DNA of 64,000 bases from Photorhabdus noenieputensis (GCF_018448935.1 NZ_RCWC01000034.1:1-64000); one strand, 5' to 3'; counted from the first letter of the stretch, positions 38,341 to 47,989 are shown. The notes: generated by a model not told the origin, from the sequence alone. Numbers and translations are program-made.

Positions 38341-39125
38341 CTCGCTAGCTTTGAAACCAATCCATCAACCAATACCTGGGGAATGCCCTGAGAACAACGT
38401 TCAATTCTGCCTTTGACACCGTAAACCTGTGCCAGACTATCTGGCGTAATAACCTGCTCTGGAATTCCTTCAGCAATTAAACGCCCTTTTTGCAACATTA
38501 ATACATGATCACCATGACGTAACGCGATATTAATATCATGCACAACGACCACCGTAATAATATTACGACGATACGTTTCTTGGGCTACCAATGCCATGAC
38601 GTGATATTGATAATTTAAATCCAGAGCACTAAGTGGTTCATCTAATAACAATAATGTTGGTTTACGAATTAACGATTGTGCCAATCCAACCAACTGTTTT
38701 TGACCACCAGATAACTGATCTAAATAACATAACGCCAGGTGTTCAATCCCCAACTGACGTAATAACGACATCACCTCTTCTTCACTAGTTTCAGAATGAC
38801 GTCCTCTGGATGCCCGTTGAGCAACGATAATCGATTCCAGTACATGCAAATGAACACCAGCAGGTAAACTTTGTGGTAAATAAACCACATTTTCCGATCG
38901 CTGGATAAAACTCATTTCCATCAAATCCTGACCATCAAGCCAAAGCTGGCCTCTTGCACGATTTAAACCCGCCAAAGAACGCAGAAGTGTTGATTTACCG
39001 CTACCATTTGGCCCCAACAGTACCGTAATTTTCCCACGCGGCAACGGAGCAACATTCAGATTTTCAATAACCGAATGTTTCGGGTAACCCGCAAAAAAAT
39101 TGCTAATGGTTAATCCCGGGTTCAT
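38325..39125 (-). CDS. yiuC: ABC transporter ATP-binding protein, iron-siderophore import (YiuC-like)
   Basis: The 266-aa product energises the importer formed with YiuB. It has the Walker A motif GPNGSGKST (about 38-46), the Q-loop YLPQSLP, the signature LSGGQKQLVGLAQ, the Walker B LLLLDEPLSALDLN and the switch His in VVVVHDINIA. Its start overlaps the yiuB stop by four bases (ATGA), so the two are translationally coupled. A decayed copy of its 3' part lies further downstream. Confidence 0.92.
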   Translation of the reverse strand: MNPGLTISNFFAGYPKHSVIENLNVAPLPRGKITVLLGPNGSGKSTLLRSLAGLNRARGQLWLDGQDLMEMSFIQRSENVVYLPQSLPAGVHLHVLESIIVAQRASRGRHSETSEEEVMSLLRQLGIEHLALCYLDQLSGGQKQLVGLAQSLIRKPTLLLLDEPLSALDLNYQYHVMALVAQETYRRNIITVVVVHDINIALRHGDHVLMLQKGRLIAEGIPEQVITPDSLAQVYGVKGRIERCSQGIPQVLVDGLVSKLASENSF

Positions 39126-40201
39126 ATGTTCCCCCTATGACGTAAAATTATGCTAAGGAAGAATGGAACCCCCACTAACGCAGTAACAATCCCAACAGGA
39201 ATAACCACACCTGGGATCAGGTTCTTCGAGGCGATGGACGCCATAGACAACACCAATGCACCAATTAAAGCACTAGCGGGTAAATAGAAACGATGATCTT
39301 CCCCGAACATCATACGGGCAATATGTGGCGCAATTAAACCGACAAAGGCAATTGGCCCAACGAATGCAACGGCTAAAGCGGCTAGAATACTAATACGCAA
39401 TAATGTCCCCAAACGCAGACGACGAACATCGATACCAAAACTGATTGCACGATCTTCACCCAAGCGCAGCGCTGTCAGTCTCCAGGAATTCATCATTGAA
39501 ATAGGAAAAACGACTGCAAACACCAACAACATAACACCCAGTTTTATCCAAGTTGCTCTGGCAAGACTACCCATTGTCCAGAGTACTAACCCCTGAAGGG
39601 TATCTTCCGTTGCGATAAACTGCATCATGGAAACCAATGCTTCAAAGGTAAAGACCAATGCAATACCAAATAATACTACCCCAGACGTAGCAACACGTGT
39701 CAAACGAGTGATCGTGTCCAGTACCAATGCAGCCAACAAAGCGAAAATGAAAGCATTCGCAGAGATGAACCATTGATCAGGCACGCCTGGAATACCAATA
39801 CCCGATACAATCGCCAACGCCGCACCAAATGCAGCCGCTTGAGCAACCCCTAAAGTAGAGGGGCTGGCTAATGGGTTATTTAAAATCGTCTGCATTTCCG
39901 CGCCAGCCAGCCCAAGAGACAAGCCAATCACTACCGCCATCAAGGCATATGGTAAACGGATATCCCAAACAATTACCCGTGTACCCGCATCCACACTCTC
40001 TGGCGACATTAAAGTTTGCCAGAGAGATGACAAAGATAGACCTGATGGCCCTATCGTAAAATCTAATACCAGTGAAACACCAATAATCAGCACGATAAAT
40101 ACCATCATCACAATACGGCGGCGTAAAATATATCGGTAATGAACTTTTACACTGCTGTCATCTAATTGTTGTTTCACCATTGGCTCGGTAGTGGCACTCA
40201 T
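39122..40201 (-). CDS. yiuB: FecCD-family ABC permease, iron-siderophore import (YiuB-like)
   Basis: The 359-aa inner-membrane protein has about nine hydrophobic helices. FecCD-family landmarks are visible: WDIRLPYALMAVVIGLSLGL followed by AGAEMQTILNNPLASPSTLG, and near the C-terminus FVGPIAFVGLIAPHIARM, the loop that contacts the ATPase. It probably works as a homodimer with two YiuC subunits. It starts 20 bases after the yiuA stop codon. Confidence 0.93.
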   Translation of the reverse strand: MSATTEPMVKQQLDDSSVKVHYRYILRRRIVMMVFIVLIIGVSLVLDFTIGPSGLSLSSLWQTLMSPESVDAGTRVIVWDIRLPYALMAVVIGLSLGLAGAEMQTILNNPLASPSTLGVAQAAAFGAALAIVSGIGIPGVPDQWFISANAFIFALLAALVLDTITRLTRVATSGVVLFGIALVFTFEALVSMMQFIATEDTLQGLVLWTMGSLARATWIKLGVMLLVFAVVFPISMMNSWRLTALRLGEDRAISFGIDVRRLRLGTLLRISILAALAVAFVGPIAFVGLIAPHIARMMFGEDHRFYLPASALIGALVLSMASIASKNLIPGVVIPVGIVTALVGVPFFLSIILRHRGNI

Positions 40202-40221
40202 TATTCCCGTTACCTGACTGA

Positions 40222-41355
40222 TTACTTTTCACTAATCCAGTAAACCCCTGATGGATCAACTGCCAAGAATTTACTGTGTAATTCATTCAGTGTCTTTTGC
40301 GGATCTAAATCTGCAAATTGCTTAGGATAGAACCACTTAGCAAATACTTGAGTTGCTATCACATTATATGGAGAGTTGTAGTAGTTATGCCAAATCGCAT
40401 AATCTCTGCCCTCTTTAACCGCAGTCAACGAGCTAATACCTTTACGTTCAGTCATTTGTTTCAGACTGGCTTTTGCGAGTTCAGGCGTAGATTGCGCTCC
40501 CAGTTTTACACCAGGTTCATTACTGTCTGGCGCTTTTGCACCACTAGCAATGTAAATATAAGGGTCAACTGCAATAATTTTTTCGAGATTCATGTTACCA
40601 AGTACGCCTGGCAGAACACCTTTAGCAATGTTTTTACCACCGGCCAAATCGATAAAGTTACCCATATTACCGTCACCGGCAGTTGCACAGCAGTCTTCAA
40701 AAGAACCCGCTCTTAAGTCGATAAATACTGTTGGTTTTTTCTCTTCCGGGATTTTATTGGTGATATCAGTCACCAGTTTTACATTTTTCTCGTAAAAATC
40801 GGCATATTCTGCCGCTTGTTTTTCACGATTGAGTACCTTACCTAACATACGAATGCTCGGCAGCGTGTTCTTTAACGGCTCAGTACGAAAATCGACAAAT
40901 ACAACCGGAACACCAGCCTTTTCAAGTTGAGCGACCAATTCGCTGTCTTTACCAGGGCCATGACCAGACAAACCAAAAATGGCGATATCTGGGTTGAGAG
41001 TTAATACTTTTTCAGAACTGACACTATCAGCACTGGTATTACCAATCAAAGGAATCTTGTCAATCTCAGGGAATTTAGCTTTATAGACGGCGTAAGACTG
41101 CGGATCCAATTTGCGGAAATCACCTTGCCAACCCGCGATACGGGCCAGTGGCTTATCGCCTTCAAGTAAAGCGATAGCGTGGAACAAACGGCCTTCGCCC
41201 AACAAAACACGATTTACATTCTCTGGAACTTCAACAGAGCGACCAACTATGTCGGTGACCGTTTCAGCCCATGATGCGAAGCTTGCCATGACTGCCGAAC
41301 CCGCTAACAGGCCGACACTGATACTCTTTGCTATGGTTCGAGACATAAATTTCAT
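40222..41355 (-). CDS. yiuA: Periplasmic iron-siderophore-binding protein (YiuA-like)
   Basis: The 377-aa product has a signal peptide (about 1-30, ending SFASWAET). A class III (TroA/FepB-like) binding fold follows, with TDIVGRSVEVPENVNRVLLG and PDIAIFGLSGHGPGKDSE, the conserved VVFVDFRTEPLKNTL, and a Cys-Cys pair in FEDCCATAGDGNMGNFIDL. It delivers the ferric ligand to YiuB. AAGGG lies upstream of the ATG. The Fur box at 41405-41419 about 50 bases before the start implies repression by iron. It is the first gene of the yiuABC unit. Confidence 0.9.
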   Translation of the reverse strand: MKFMSRTIAKSISVGLLAGSAVMASFASWAETVTDIVGRSVEVPENVNRVLLGEGRLFHAIALLEGDKPLARIAGWQGDFRKLDPQSYAVYKAKFPEIDKIPLIGNTSADSVSSEKVLTLNPDIAIFGLSGHGPGKDSELVAQLEKAGVPVVFVDFRTEPLKNTLPSIRMLGKVLNREKQAAEYADFYEKNVKLVTDITNKIPEEKKPTVFIDLRAGSFEDCCATAGDGNMGNFIDLAGGKNIAKGVLPGVLGNMNLEKIIAVDPYIYIASGAKAPDSNEPGVKLGAQSTPELAKASLKQMTERKGISSLTAVKEGRDYAIWHNYYNSPYNVIATQVFAKWFYPKQFADLDPQKTLNELHSKFLAVDPSGVYWISEK

Positions 41356-41404
41356 TTTGTTAGCCCTTTGATATTAATAATTATGGCATTAACAATAGGC
41401 CAAA

Positions 41405-41419
41405 TGAGAATACTTATCA
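41405..41419. promoter_or_regulatory. Predicted Fur box upstream of yiuA
   Basis: Read on the minus strand the 15 bases are TGATAAGTATTCTCA, which match the 7-1-7 Fur consensus TGATAAT-N-ATTATCA at 12 of 14 positions. The site is about 50 bases before the yiuA start codon, where a promoter would be covered by the repressor. Confidence 0.75.
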
Positions 41420-41477
41420 ATATGATCTACACAAATTTTGGTAAATTACGTGATTAATTGTATGATTAACGCTATGA

Positions 41478-41522
41478 AAAATAAAAAATACCCATTTGAT
41501 CACAAAATGGGGGTTTTCTTTT
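41478..41522. terminator. Bidirectional hairpin between lysP and yiuA
   Basis: CCCATTT (41491-41497) pairs with AAATGGG (41505-41511). TTTTCTTTT follows on the plus strand and TATTTTTTATTTT on the minus strand. It could back up the lysP terminator and insulate yiuA. No plus-strand gene precedes it, so the plus-strand T-run is unexplained. Confidence 0.55.
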
Positions 41523-41610
41523 AATTTCTTATCAATAACGGCTTATCTACTCAAATAAATAAAACATTAAGATAATAATAAATTAATCGTGAATTGAATT
41601 AAAAAACCAT

Positions 41611-41653
41611 AAAAACCAAGCGGGCAGGAATTTTTTCAAAGATTCCTGCCCGC
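41611..41653 (-). terminator. Intrinsic terminator after lysP
   Basis: A perfect 12-base G+C-rich stem (GCGGGCAGGAAT with ATTCCTGCCCGC) around ten bases is followed on the minus strand by TTGGTTTTT. It lies 30 bases past the lysP stop codon. Confidence 0.9.
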
Positions 41654-41682
41654 CTATTAATCACGATTTAGCGTATTCACAT

Positions 41683-43164
41683 TCACTGATTTGAGATATC
41701 AGGAAATTTCATCTCGCCATATTTGATAAAACGAGTTTTCTTCACTAGTTTATAACCAAACCAAATCAACAGGAATAGTGGAATACCAATATAAGTCGCA
41801 GTTACACCATACCAGTCAATTTTATCTTGTAGAAATGCCTGATAATTCTGTCCTAATGTGATGATTAGACACAAAACAAACGCAAAGATTGGGCCAACAG
41901 GGAAAAATCCTGAACGATAAGGTAATTTACTTAAATCCAATCCCTGAGCTATATAACCACGGCGGAAACGATAATGGCTGATAGCAATCCCCAACCATGC
42001 AATAAAACCGGTCATCCCAGAGGTATTCAACAACCACAGATAGACGGTCTGGTTACCATACATTGAACTGAGGAAACACAACGCAGCAACCACAGTTGTT
42101 GCATACAAAGCATTACGTGGAACACCGCCTTTGGATAATTTGCCAAAAATCTTCGGTGCTTTACCCTCTTTTGCCAATGTGAACAACATACGAGTCGATG
42201 CATACATACCTGAATTACCCGCAGACAACACAGCCGTCAAAATAACCGCATTCATCATAGCCGCGGCGGATAATAAACCGGCGTTTTCAAATACCAACGT
42301 AAACGGACTAACACTGATATCACCGACCTCATTACGCAATAGGCTTGGATCAGTATAAGGAATAATCAGACTGATGATCAGGATTGCAAAAATATAGAAC
42401 AGCAGAATACGCCAGAATACCTTACGTACAGCACTAGGAACATTTTTCGCCGGATCTTTTGACTCACCCGCCGCAATGCCAATCAGCTCGGTTCCCTGGA
42501 AAGAAAACCCAACTATCATTGCCACGCCAATCATGGCTGCGAAGCCACCAGCAAAAGGTGCATCACCAACAGTCCAGTTATGCCATCCAGCTCCCTCAGC
42601 TCCTTTCATGATACCGGCTATCATCAGTAATCCGACCACAATAAAGACAATAACCGTACTGACTTTAATTAAAGAGAACCAGTACTCAGCTTCACCAAAT
42701 CCTTTCACTGAAATAAAATTCAATAGAAAAATCAGCGCGAGGAATAGCGCACTCCAGATCCAACCCGGCATATCCGGCAACCAGTACCCCATAACCAATT
42801 GAGCAGCAACTAAATCCACCGCGATAGTCACCGCCCAGTTGTACCAATAGTTCCAACCCAAGGCAAAACCAAACCCTTCTTCAACATATTTGGAACCGTA
42901 AGTCGAGAAAGAGCCGGAAACCGGCATATAAGCGGCCAGTTCACCCAAACTGGTCATCAGGAAATAAACCATCAAGCCAATTAATGCATAGGAAAGTAAT
43001 GCTCCGCCAGGCCCTGCCTGTGAAACTGTCGCACCTGAAGCCACGAATAACCCAGTACCTATTGATCCGCCAACGGCAATCATCGCCAGATGCCGAGCTT
43101 TCAATTCACGTCGCAAATGTTGCTCTGCTGGTTTCCGGGAAACACTTTTTTGTTGTTGAGACAT
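41683..43164 (-). CDS. lysP: Lysine-specific permease
   Basis: LysP imports lysine with protons and in E. coli also restrains the CadC sensor. The 493-aa product has about 12 membrane helices. It also has AMIAVGGSIGTGLFVASG, the GSIGTG helix-break typical of amino acid permeases, then MPVSGSFSTYGSKYVEEGFG, GFSFQGTELIGIAAGES and LWLLNTSGMTGFIAWLGIA. The ATG at 43164 has AGGAA three bases upstream of the spacer ACAGA; the in-frame codon at 43224 is unlikely. It neighbours yeiE, yeiH and nfo as in E. coli. Confidence 0.96.
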   Translation of the reverse strand: MSQQQKSVSRKPAEQHLRRELKARHLAMIAVGGSIGTGLFVASGATVSQAGPGGALLSYALIGLMVYFLMTSLGELAAYMPVSGSFSTYGSKYVEEGFGFALGWNYWYNWAVTIAVDLVAAQLVMGYWLPDMPGWIWSALFLALIFLLNFISVKGFGEAEYWFSLIKVSTVIVFIVVGLLMIAGIMKGAEGAGWHNWTVGDAPFAGGFAAMIGVAMIVGFSFQGTELIGIAAGESKDPAKNVPSAVRKVFWRILLFYIFAILIISLIIPYTDPSLLRNEVGDISVSPFTLVFENAGLLSAAAMMNAVILTAVLSAGNSGMYASTRMLFTLAKEGKAPKIFGKLSKGGVPRNALYATTVVAALCFLSSMYGNQTVYLWLLNTSGMTGFIAWLGIAISHYRFRRGYIAQGLDLSKLPYRSGFFPVGPIFAFVLCLIITLGQNYQAFLQDKIDWYGVTATYIGIPLFLLIWFGYKLVKKTRFIKYGEMKFPDISNQ

Positions 43165-43318
43165 TCTGTTCCTGTTAGCTGCGAATAAATCTGATGGCGG
43201 ATTGTAACAAATCCTCACTATCAAAATAGCGAGGAAGCGCTGTTATAAGATACCTTCATAATGTAGAGAAAATTATAAGTAACACAGCTAATTTTGGATT
43301 TTAGGCCGAACGTAAACT

Positions 43319-44182
43319 TTACCGGCAATAACTGAGCAATTTTTGCAGCGCGTTAGACATGTGCTTTTGCCGATGATGAATTAGGTACAATGTTCTGAAA
43401 AGTCTTAATCCTGGCACTTTTAACTCCAGTAAAGTGCGATTTTGCAATTGTTCTGCAACGACTCGTCTGGATAAGCAACTGATGCCCATACCAAATTTGA
43501 CCGCATGTTTTATCGCTTCAGAGTTTCCCAATTCCATCAAAATCTTGAACCCAGGTAAACGCGCAAACAACAGATGATCTAGCACTTCTCTTGTACCCGA
43601 TCCGCTCTCCCTTAATATCCATGATGCCTTAACTAAATCATCCAATTTTAGATCCTGTTTAGCTAGCGGATTTTCAGGAGAAGAAAAAACAACCAACTCA
43701 TCTTCCATCCATAGTTGAGTTATCAATTCAGGACTATGACAGGAACCTTCTATCAACCCAAGATCAACACGGAATTCCAGCACTGAATTGATGACATCCT
43801 GCGTATTATTGATATTTAACTCTAATGGCGTATCAGGAAAATCCTGACGATAATTTGCCAGCATTTCCGGCAACATATAATTACCAATAGTACTACTGGC
43901 AGCGATACGTAACGCACCCAACTCCTGTTTGAATAACTGCTGAATTTCCCCTGCCTGCTCTAGCAGTGCCAAAGCCTTGGGATAAAGTAGACGACCATGT
44001 TCATTAGTCACCAACCGCTTTCCTACCCGATCAAAAAGCTGTACGCCAAGCTGATTTTCCAGATCCGTTAATGAGGCGCTTACTGCGGACTGAGATAGCG
44101 CCAATTGCTGAGAGGCTTGCGTCGTTGAACCGCTTTTCAATACCTCAGTAAAAACTTCCAACTGCCTCAATGTGATATGCAT
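43319..44182 (-). CDS. yeiE: LysR-type transcriptional regulator YeiE
   Basis: The 287-aa product begins [20 protein letters not shown], followed by the helix-turn-helix [20 protein letters not shown] and the linker [18 protein letters not shown] periplasmic-binding-like effector domain follows (about 90-287), with [20 protein letters not shown] near the end. It is very close to E. coli YeiE. It is divergent from yeiH, which is therefore a likely target; a matching dyad lies in between. The ATG at 44182 is preferred over 44194. Confidence 0.94.
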   Translation of the reverse strand: MHITLRQLEVFTEVLKSGSTTQASQQLALSQSAVSASLTDLENQLGVQLFDRVGKRLVTNEHGRLLYPKALALLEQAGEIQQLFKQELGALRIAASSTIGNYMLPEMLANYRQDFPDTPLELNINNTQDVINSVLEFRVDLGLIEGSCHSPELITQLWMEDELVVFSSPENPLAKQDLKLDDLVKASWILRESGSGTREVLDHLLFARLPGFKILMELGNSEAIKHAVKFGMGISCLSRRVVAEQLQNRTLLELKVPGLRLFRTLYLIHHRQKHMSNALQKLLSYCR

Positions 44183-44298
44183 ATTGCCCCGCAAAAAAAT
44201 ATGGTGTCAGTCAAAGTTAGCTTGTTTTAATTTTATACAGTAATAAACAACTTAACAAAAATCCTCTTTTTTACCACTTTTTTAGATTACATATAAAA

Positions 44299-44323
44299 AA
44301 ATTATCAATTTTAATGATAATTT
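44299..44323. promoter_or_regulatory. Dyad with ATC-N9-GAT core, candidate YeiE operator
   Basis: AAATTATC-AATTTTAAT-GATAATTT has perfect eight-base inverted arms and the ATC-N9-GAT spacing known for some LysR-type sites. It lies between divergent yeiE and yeiH, 54 bases before the yeiH start. An almost identical element occurs at 53825-53849. Confidence 0.45.
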
Positions 44324-44376
44324 AATTTTCTATATGCTTATGTTTAAAACATAATAAGCAAAGTGAGAAAATATCT

Positions 44377-45459
44377 ATGTCTGACATTCGTGCTGAAAGA
44401 TTCGGCAAACAACCATCTATTCCCGGTATCAAATTAATACCAGGGTTAATATTAGCGGCAATACTTACTGCAATCTCAATATATGCCGGAAATATTTCAT
44501 GGTTTATTAATATGGGACTGGGCACATTAACACTGGCGATCCTTACAGGGATCATTGCCGGTAATACTGTCTACCCTTTACTCAAACCTTATTGTGATAA
44601 GGGTATCCATTTCTCAAAACATTATCTCTTGCGGGCAGGTATTATTCTTTACGGTTTCCGTTTGACATTTCAGCAAATTGCCGATGTTGGCGTTACCGGC
44701 CTTTTGATTGATGCAGTAATATTGTCTTCCACTTTCTTTATTGCAATCTGGCTAGGCAAATCACTCTTTAGATTAGACCAGCAAACGGTAATACTGATTG
44801 GTGCCGGTAGCAGTATCTGCGGTGCAGCGGCTATTATGGCAACAGAGCCGGTAGTCAATGCCCCTGCCAGTAAAGTTGCCGTTGCGGTATCAACAGTTGT
44901 CATCTTCGGCACTATCGCTATTTTCATTTATCCGTGGTTTTATCAACTCAATGAGTATTATCAGTGGTTACCACTTACTCAGGAAACTTTCGGTATTTTT
45001 ACTGGCTCTACCATTCACGAAGTTGCTCAAGTTGTTGCTGTTGGGCATGCAATTAGTGATCAAACGGAAAACGCAGCCGTTATCAGTAAAATGATCAGGG
45101 TTATGATGTTGGCACCATTCCTGTTGTTATTATCCCGTTACATTAGCCGTGCCCGCACTAAAAATGGAAGAAACCATCAGGAGAAAACACCAATGACTAT
45201 CCCCTGGTTTGCGGTGATTTTTATTGCAATAGCGGGTTTTAATTCTTTCAATTTATTGCCTACCGCAATAGTCCATTCTCTGATTAATATCGATACTATT
45301 ATGCTTACTATGGCAATGGGAGCATTGGGTTTAACTACTCATGTGAGTGCCATCCGTCAGGCCGGATTTAAACCCATTTTATTAGCTTTAATTTTGTTTA
45401 TATGGCTGATAATAGGTGGTTTTTTGATAAATCTGGGCATTCAACATTTGTTCGGTTAA
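44377..45459 (+). CDS. yeiH: YeiH-family putative sulfate exporter
   Basis: The 360-aa integral membrane protein has about ten helices. Conserved family blocks are present: LTGIIAGNTVYPLLK, HYLLRAGIILYGFRL, GAGSSICGAAAIMATEPV, FTGSTIHEVAQVVAVG and MAMGALGLTTHVSAIRQAG. UPF0324/PSE family members are annotated as sulfate or organosulfonate-sulfite exporters, but transport has not been shown for this protein. It is divergent from the LysR regulator yeiE, which probably controls it, and is followed by nfo after 107 bases. Confidence 0.9.
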   Translation: MSDIRAERFGKQPSIPGIKLIPGLILAAILTAISIYAGNISWFINMGLGTLTLAILTGIIAGNTVYPLLKPYCDKGIHFSKHYLLRAGIILYGFRLTFQQIADVGVTGLLIDAVILSSTFFIAIWLGKSLFRLDQQTVILIGAGSSICGAAAIMATEPVVNAPASKVAVAVSTVVIFGTIAIFIYPWFYQLNEYYQWLPLTQETFGIFTGSTIHEVAQVVAVGHAISDQTENAAVISKMIRVMMLAPFLLLLSRYISRARTKNGRNHQEKTPMTIPWFAVIFIAIAGFNSFNLLPTAIVHSLINIDTIMLTMAMGALGLTTHVSAIRQAGFKPILLALILFIWLIIGGFLINLGIQHLFG

Positions 45460-45566
45460 CCAGAGTCCACACGGAGAAATTTCAGCAACATATAACCTTT
45501 CCATTCTTAAGGTTCATTGAGTGATTGAACAATGCCATAATGACGTAAAGTAGGAAGGAGAAAAAT

Positions 45567-46409
45567 ATGAAATTTGTTGGAGCACATGTCAGCGCTGCCG
45601 GTGGAGTTGATCAAGCGGTTATCCGGGCACACGAATTAAAAGCTACCGCCTTTGCCCTATTTACAAAAAATCAGCGCCAGTGGAATGCTCCACCTTTAGC
45701 CGCTGATGTTATCGATAAATTTAAAGAAAATTGTGAACGTTATGGATATAGCAGCCGACAAATTCTCCCTCACGACAGTTATCTGATTAATCTCGGCCAT
45801 CCAGAAAGTGAAGCTCTGGAAAAATCCCGGCTAGCTTTTATTAATGAGATGCAACGTTGCGAACAATTAGGAATCGATTTATTAAATTTCCATCCTGGCA
45901 GTCATCTCAATAAAATAGATGTGGATAAATGCCTGGCACGTATTGCAGAATCTATCAACATTGCTCTCAATAAAACCCAGGGAGTCACTGCTGTTATCGA
46001 AAATACGGCAGGTCAAGGCACTAATCTGGGTTTCAAATTTGAACATCTGGCCGCAATTATTGACGGAGTTGAAGATAAAAGCCGAGTGGGTGTCTGTATT
46101 GATACCTGTCACGCCTTTGCGGCTGGCTACGATTTACGTACAGATGATGTTTGTAAACAAACTTTTCAGCAGTTTGAAAAAGTTGTCGGCTTTCAATATC
46201 TACGCGGAATGCATTTAAATGATGCCAAAAGTGAATTCGCCAGTCGTGTTGACCGACATCATAGCCTTGGAGAAGGAAATATTGGCAAAACACCTTTCAG
46301 TTATATTATGAAAGATGCTCGTTTTGATGGTATTCCGCTCATCCTTGAAACGATAAACCCAGATATTTGGCCGCAAGAAATTGCCTGGCTGAAATTACAA
46401 CAAAATTAA
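45567..46409 (+). CDS. nfo: Endonuclease IV (AP endonuclease)
   Basis: This zinc enzyme cuts 5' to abasic sites and repairs oxidised 3' ends. The 280-aa product starts [18 protein letters not shown]. It has the metal ligands and signatures in order: [72 protein letters not shown] and [15 protein letters not shown] lies upstream of the ATG. It is convergent with fruK, 20 bases apart. Confidence 0.97.
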   Translation: MKFVGAHVSAAGGVDQAVIRAHELKATAFALFTKNQRQWNAPPLAADVIDKFKENCERYGYSSRQILPHDSYLINLGHPESEALEKSRLAFINEMQRCEQLGIDLLNFHPGSHLNKIDVDKCLARIAESINIALNKTQGVTAVIENTAGQGTNLGFKFEHLAAIIDGVEDKSRVGVCIDTCHAFAAGYDLRTDDVCKQTFQQFEKVVGFQYLRGMHLNDAKSEFASRVDRHHSLGEGNIGKTPFSYIMKDARFDGIPLILETINPDIWPQEIAWLKLQQN

Positions 46410-46428
46410 TTATTCTTTAATTAAAGCA

Positions 46429-47367
46429 TTATTTAACGGGTATCAGTTCAACGTCAGCCATCATGGCAGCTAATTGAGGGCGATTACTGATACCCACATT
46501 AGGTTGACTAACCGCAAGTGCAGATACAGCCGTCGCCAATCGCAACGTGTGTTCACTGGATTCCCGCATCAGCAAACCATAAACCAAGCCACCAACCATT
46601 GAATCACCGGCACCAACCGTGCTGACAACTTTACAATGTGGTGGTTTTGCCAACCATGCCCCAGATGCGTTAACCCATAATGCCCCTTGCTCACCCAAGG
46701 ATATGACAACATGAGCAATTCCTTGATCCCTAAGTTGATGTGCAGCCATGATGATATCGGATAATTCAGGTAACAAACGCCCCGCCCACACTTCAAGCTC
46801 ATGACGATTCGGCTTAACTAACCAAGGAGATGCTTTTAACCCTGCAACCAATGCTTCACGGCTGCTATCGAAAATAATACAAGGGCAAAGCTGACGTAGA
46901 CAGGTCATCCAGTCGGTAAACGATTCAGCAGAGACACCAGCAGGTAAGCTACCACTAACAACGACCATATCAAACTGTCCAAGCCATGAAAGCGAATCAT
47001 TAACAAATCCCGACCATTCAGCTTCACCGACATAAAAACCAGAGAAGTTAAAATCTGTCACTTCACCGCTTTCTTCTGTCAATTTGACATTAATCCGTGT
47101 TCTGCCCGGTACTAAATGAAAACGATTTACCATACCATTTTCATTGAAGAATTGTTGAAATCCTTCCTGATTCTCCTTACCCAAAAAACCACTCACCGTG
47201 ACATCAATACCTAAATCACGCAAAACTTTAGCAACATTATTGCCTTTTCCCGCAGCGTGTAGCCCGGCGGTTTGCACTCGATTGATTGCCCCCTTGACGA
47301 TTTCCGGGCACAATCCCACTAAATCATAAGCAGGGTTTAGGGTGATAGTGGCAACTCTACAGCTCAT
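46429..47367 (-). CDS. fruK: 1-phosphofructokinase, orphan copy
   Basis: FruK phosphorylates fructose-1-phosphate to fructose-1,6-bisphosphate. The 312-aa product (same length as E. coli) has TLNPAYDLVGLCPEI and GLHAAGKGNNVAKVLRDLGI. The PfkB signatures and STVGAGDSMVGGLVYGLL (catalytic Asp) lie near 250. In E. coli fruK lies inside fruB-fruK-fruA, which encode the fructose phosphotransferase. Here neither partner is beside it: nfo is downstream and a divergent Nudix gene is upstream. AAGKGI of E. coli is AAGKGN here, a minor change near the substrate site. The ATG at 47367 is preferred to the TTG at 47376. A Cra box precedes it, so control by the fructose repressor appears to be kept. Confidence 0.95.
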   Translation of the reverse strand: MSCRVATITLNPAYDLVGLCPEIVKGAINRVQTAGLHAAGKGNNVAKVLRDLGIDVTVSGFLGKENQEGFQQFFNENGMVNRFHLVPGRTRINVKLTEESGEVTDFNFSGFYVGEAEWSGFVNDSLSWLGQFDMVVVSGSLPAGVSAESFTDWMTCLRQLCPCIIFDSSREALVAGLKASPWLVKPNRHELEVWAGRLLPELSDIIMAAHQLRDQGIAHVVISLGEQGALWVNASGAWLAKPPHCKVVSTVGAGDSMVGGLVYGLLMRESSEHTLRLATAVSALAVSQPNVGISNRPQLAAMMADVELIPVK

Positions 47368-47439
47368 TTTGCCCAATGTCTCCTAAGTAGATGATCATCA
47401 TTATTATGAATTTTTCAGTTCTATTTATATCACTAAAAT

Positions 47440-47451
47440 TGAATCGTTTCA
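47440..47451. promoter_or_regulatory. Predicted Cra (FruR) operator upstream of fruK
   Basis: TGAATCGTTTCA matches the Cra palindrome TGAATCGNTTCA and is flanked by T on one side and G on the other. It is about 73 bases before the fruK start and between fruK and the divergent Nudix gene. Confidence 0.7.
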
Positions 47452-47569
47452 GTTAAATTCCGTACTTTATTGATTATTGCCTTAAACTGATTTACGGATA
47501 AGAATAGCATTGAATTTTTCTCAAAATGAGATGCAAATTTGCTGAAACTTAGATGAAGGAATAAACCAA

Positions 47570-47989
47570 ATGTCTGTCATTGTGGGTGTTGGCGTGGTTA
47601 TTGTAAATGAACATGGTCAAGTATTACTTGGAAAACGTAGCAGTAAACATGCACCATACTGGTCAATCTTTGGCGGTCATGTTGATGCCGGAGAAACTTT
47701 TGAACAATGTGCAATCCGTGAAATTGCAGAAGAAACAGGTCTGGTGATTCAGTCACCAAAAGTCTACGGTATTTGTAATAATCTTCAAACTTATCAACAA
47801 GAAGGAAAACATACTATTTCGGTGTGTTTACTGGCAAAACATCCGGGTGATGACCCAAAATTGATGGAGCCAGAAAAATGTGAACAGTTTATGTGGTGTG
47901 ATCCCGACAATCTTCCTGAACCTCATTTTGAAGCCAGCCGGAATGCAATAAAAATGTGGCAAGAAAATAAATTTTATCTGACCGAATGA
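47570..47989 (+). CDS. Nudix hydrolase, MutT-like
   Basis: The 139-aa product begins MSVIVGVGVVIVNEHGQVLL. It has a perfect Nudix box from Gly41 to Leu63, GHVDAGE and then seven residues before REIAEETGL (Gx5Ex7REUxEExGU). The FGGH lead-in and acidic helix are typical of nucleotide-pyrophosphatases that clean the pool (dCTP-like or general NTP substrates). The exact substrate is unknown. AAGGA lies nine bases before the ATG. It stands alone between fruK and mtr, so context does not help. Confidence 0.9.
   Translation: MSVIVGVGVVIVNEHGQVLLGKRSSKHAPYWSIFGGHVDAGETFEQCAIREIAEETGLVIQSPKVYGICNNLQTYQQEGKHTISVCLLAKHPGDDPKLMEPEKCEQFMWCDPDNLPEPHFEASRNAIKMWQENKFYLTE

Noticed and set aside
40318..40716. 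132-codon plus-strand frame inside yiuA
   Set aside because: It is a shadow of the binding-protein gene, with no start signal or recognisable motif.
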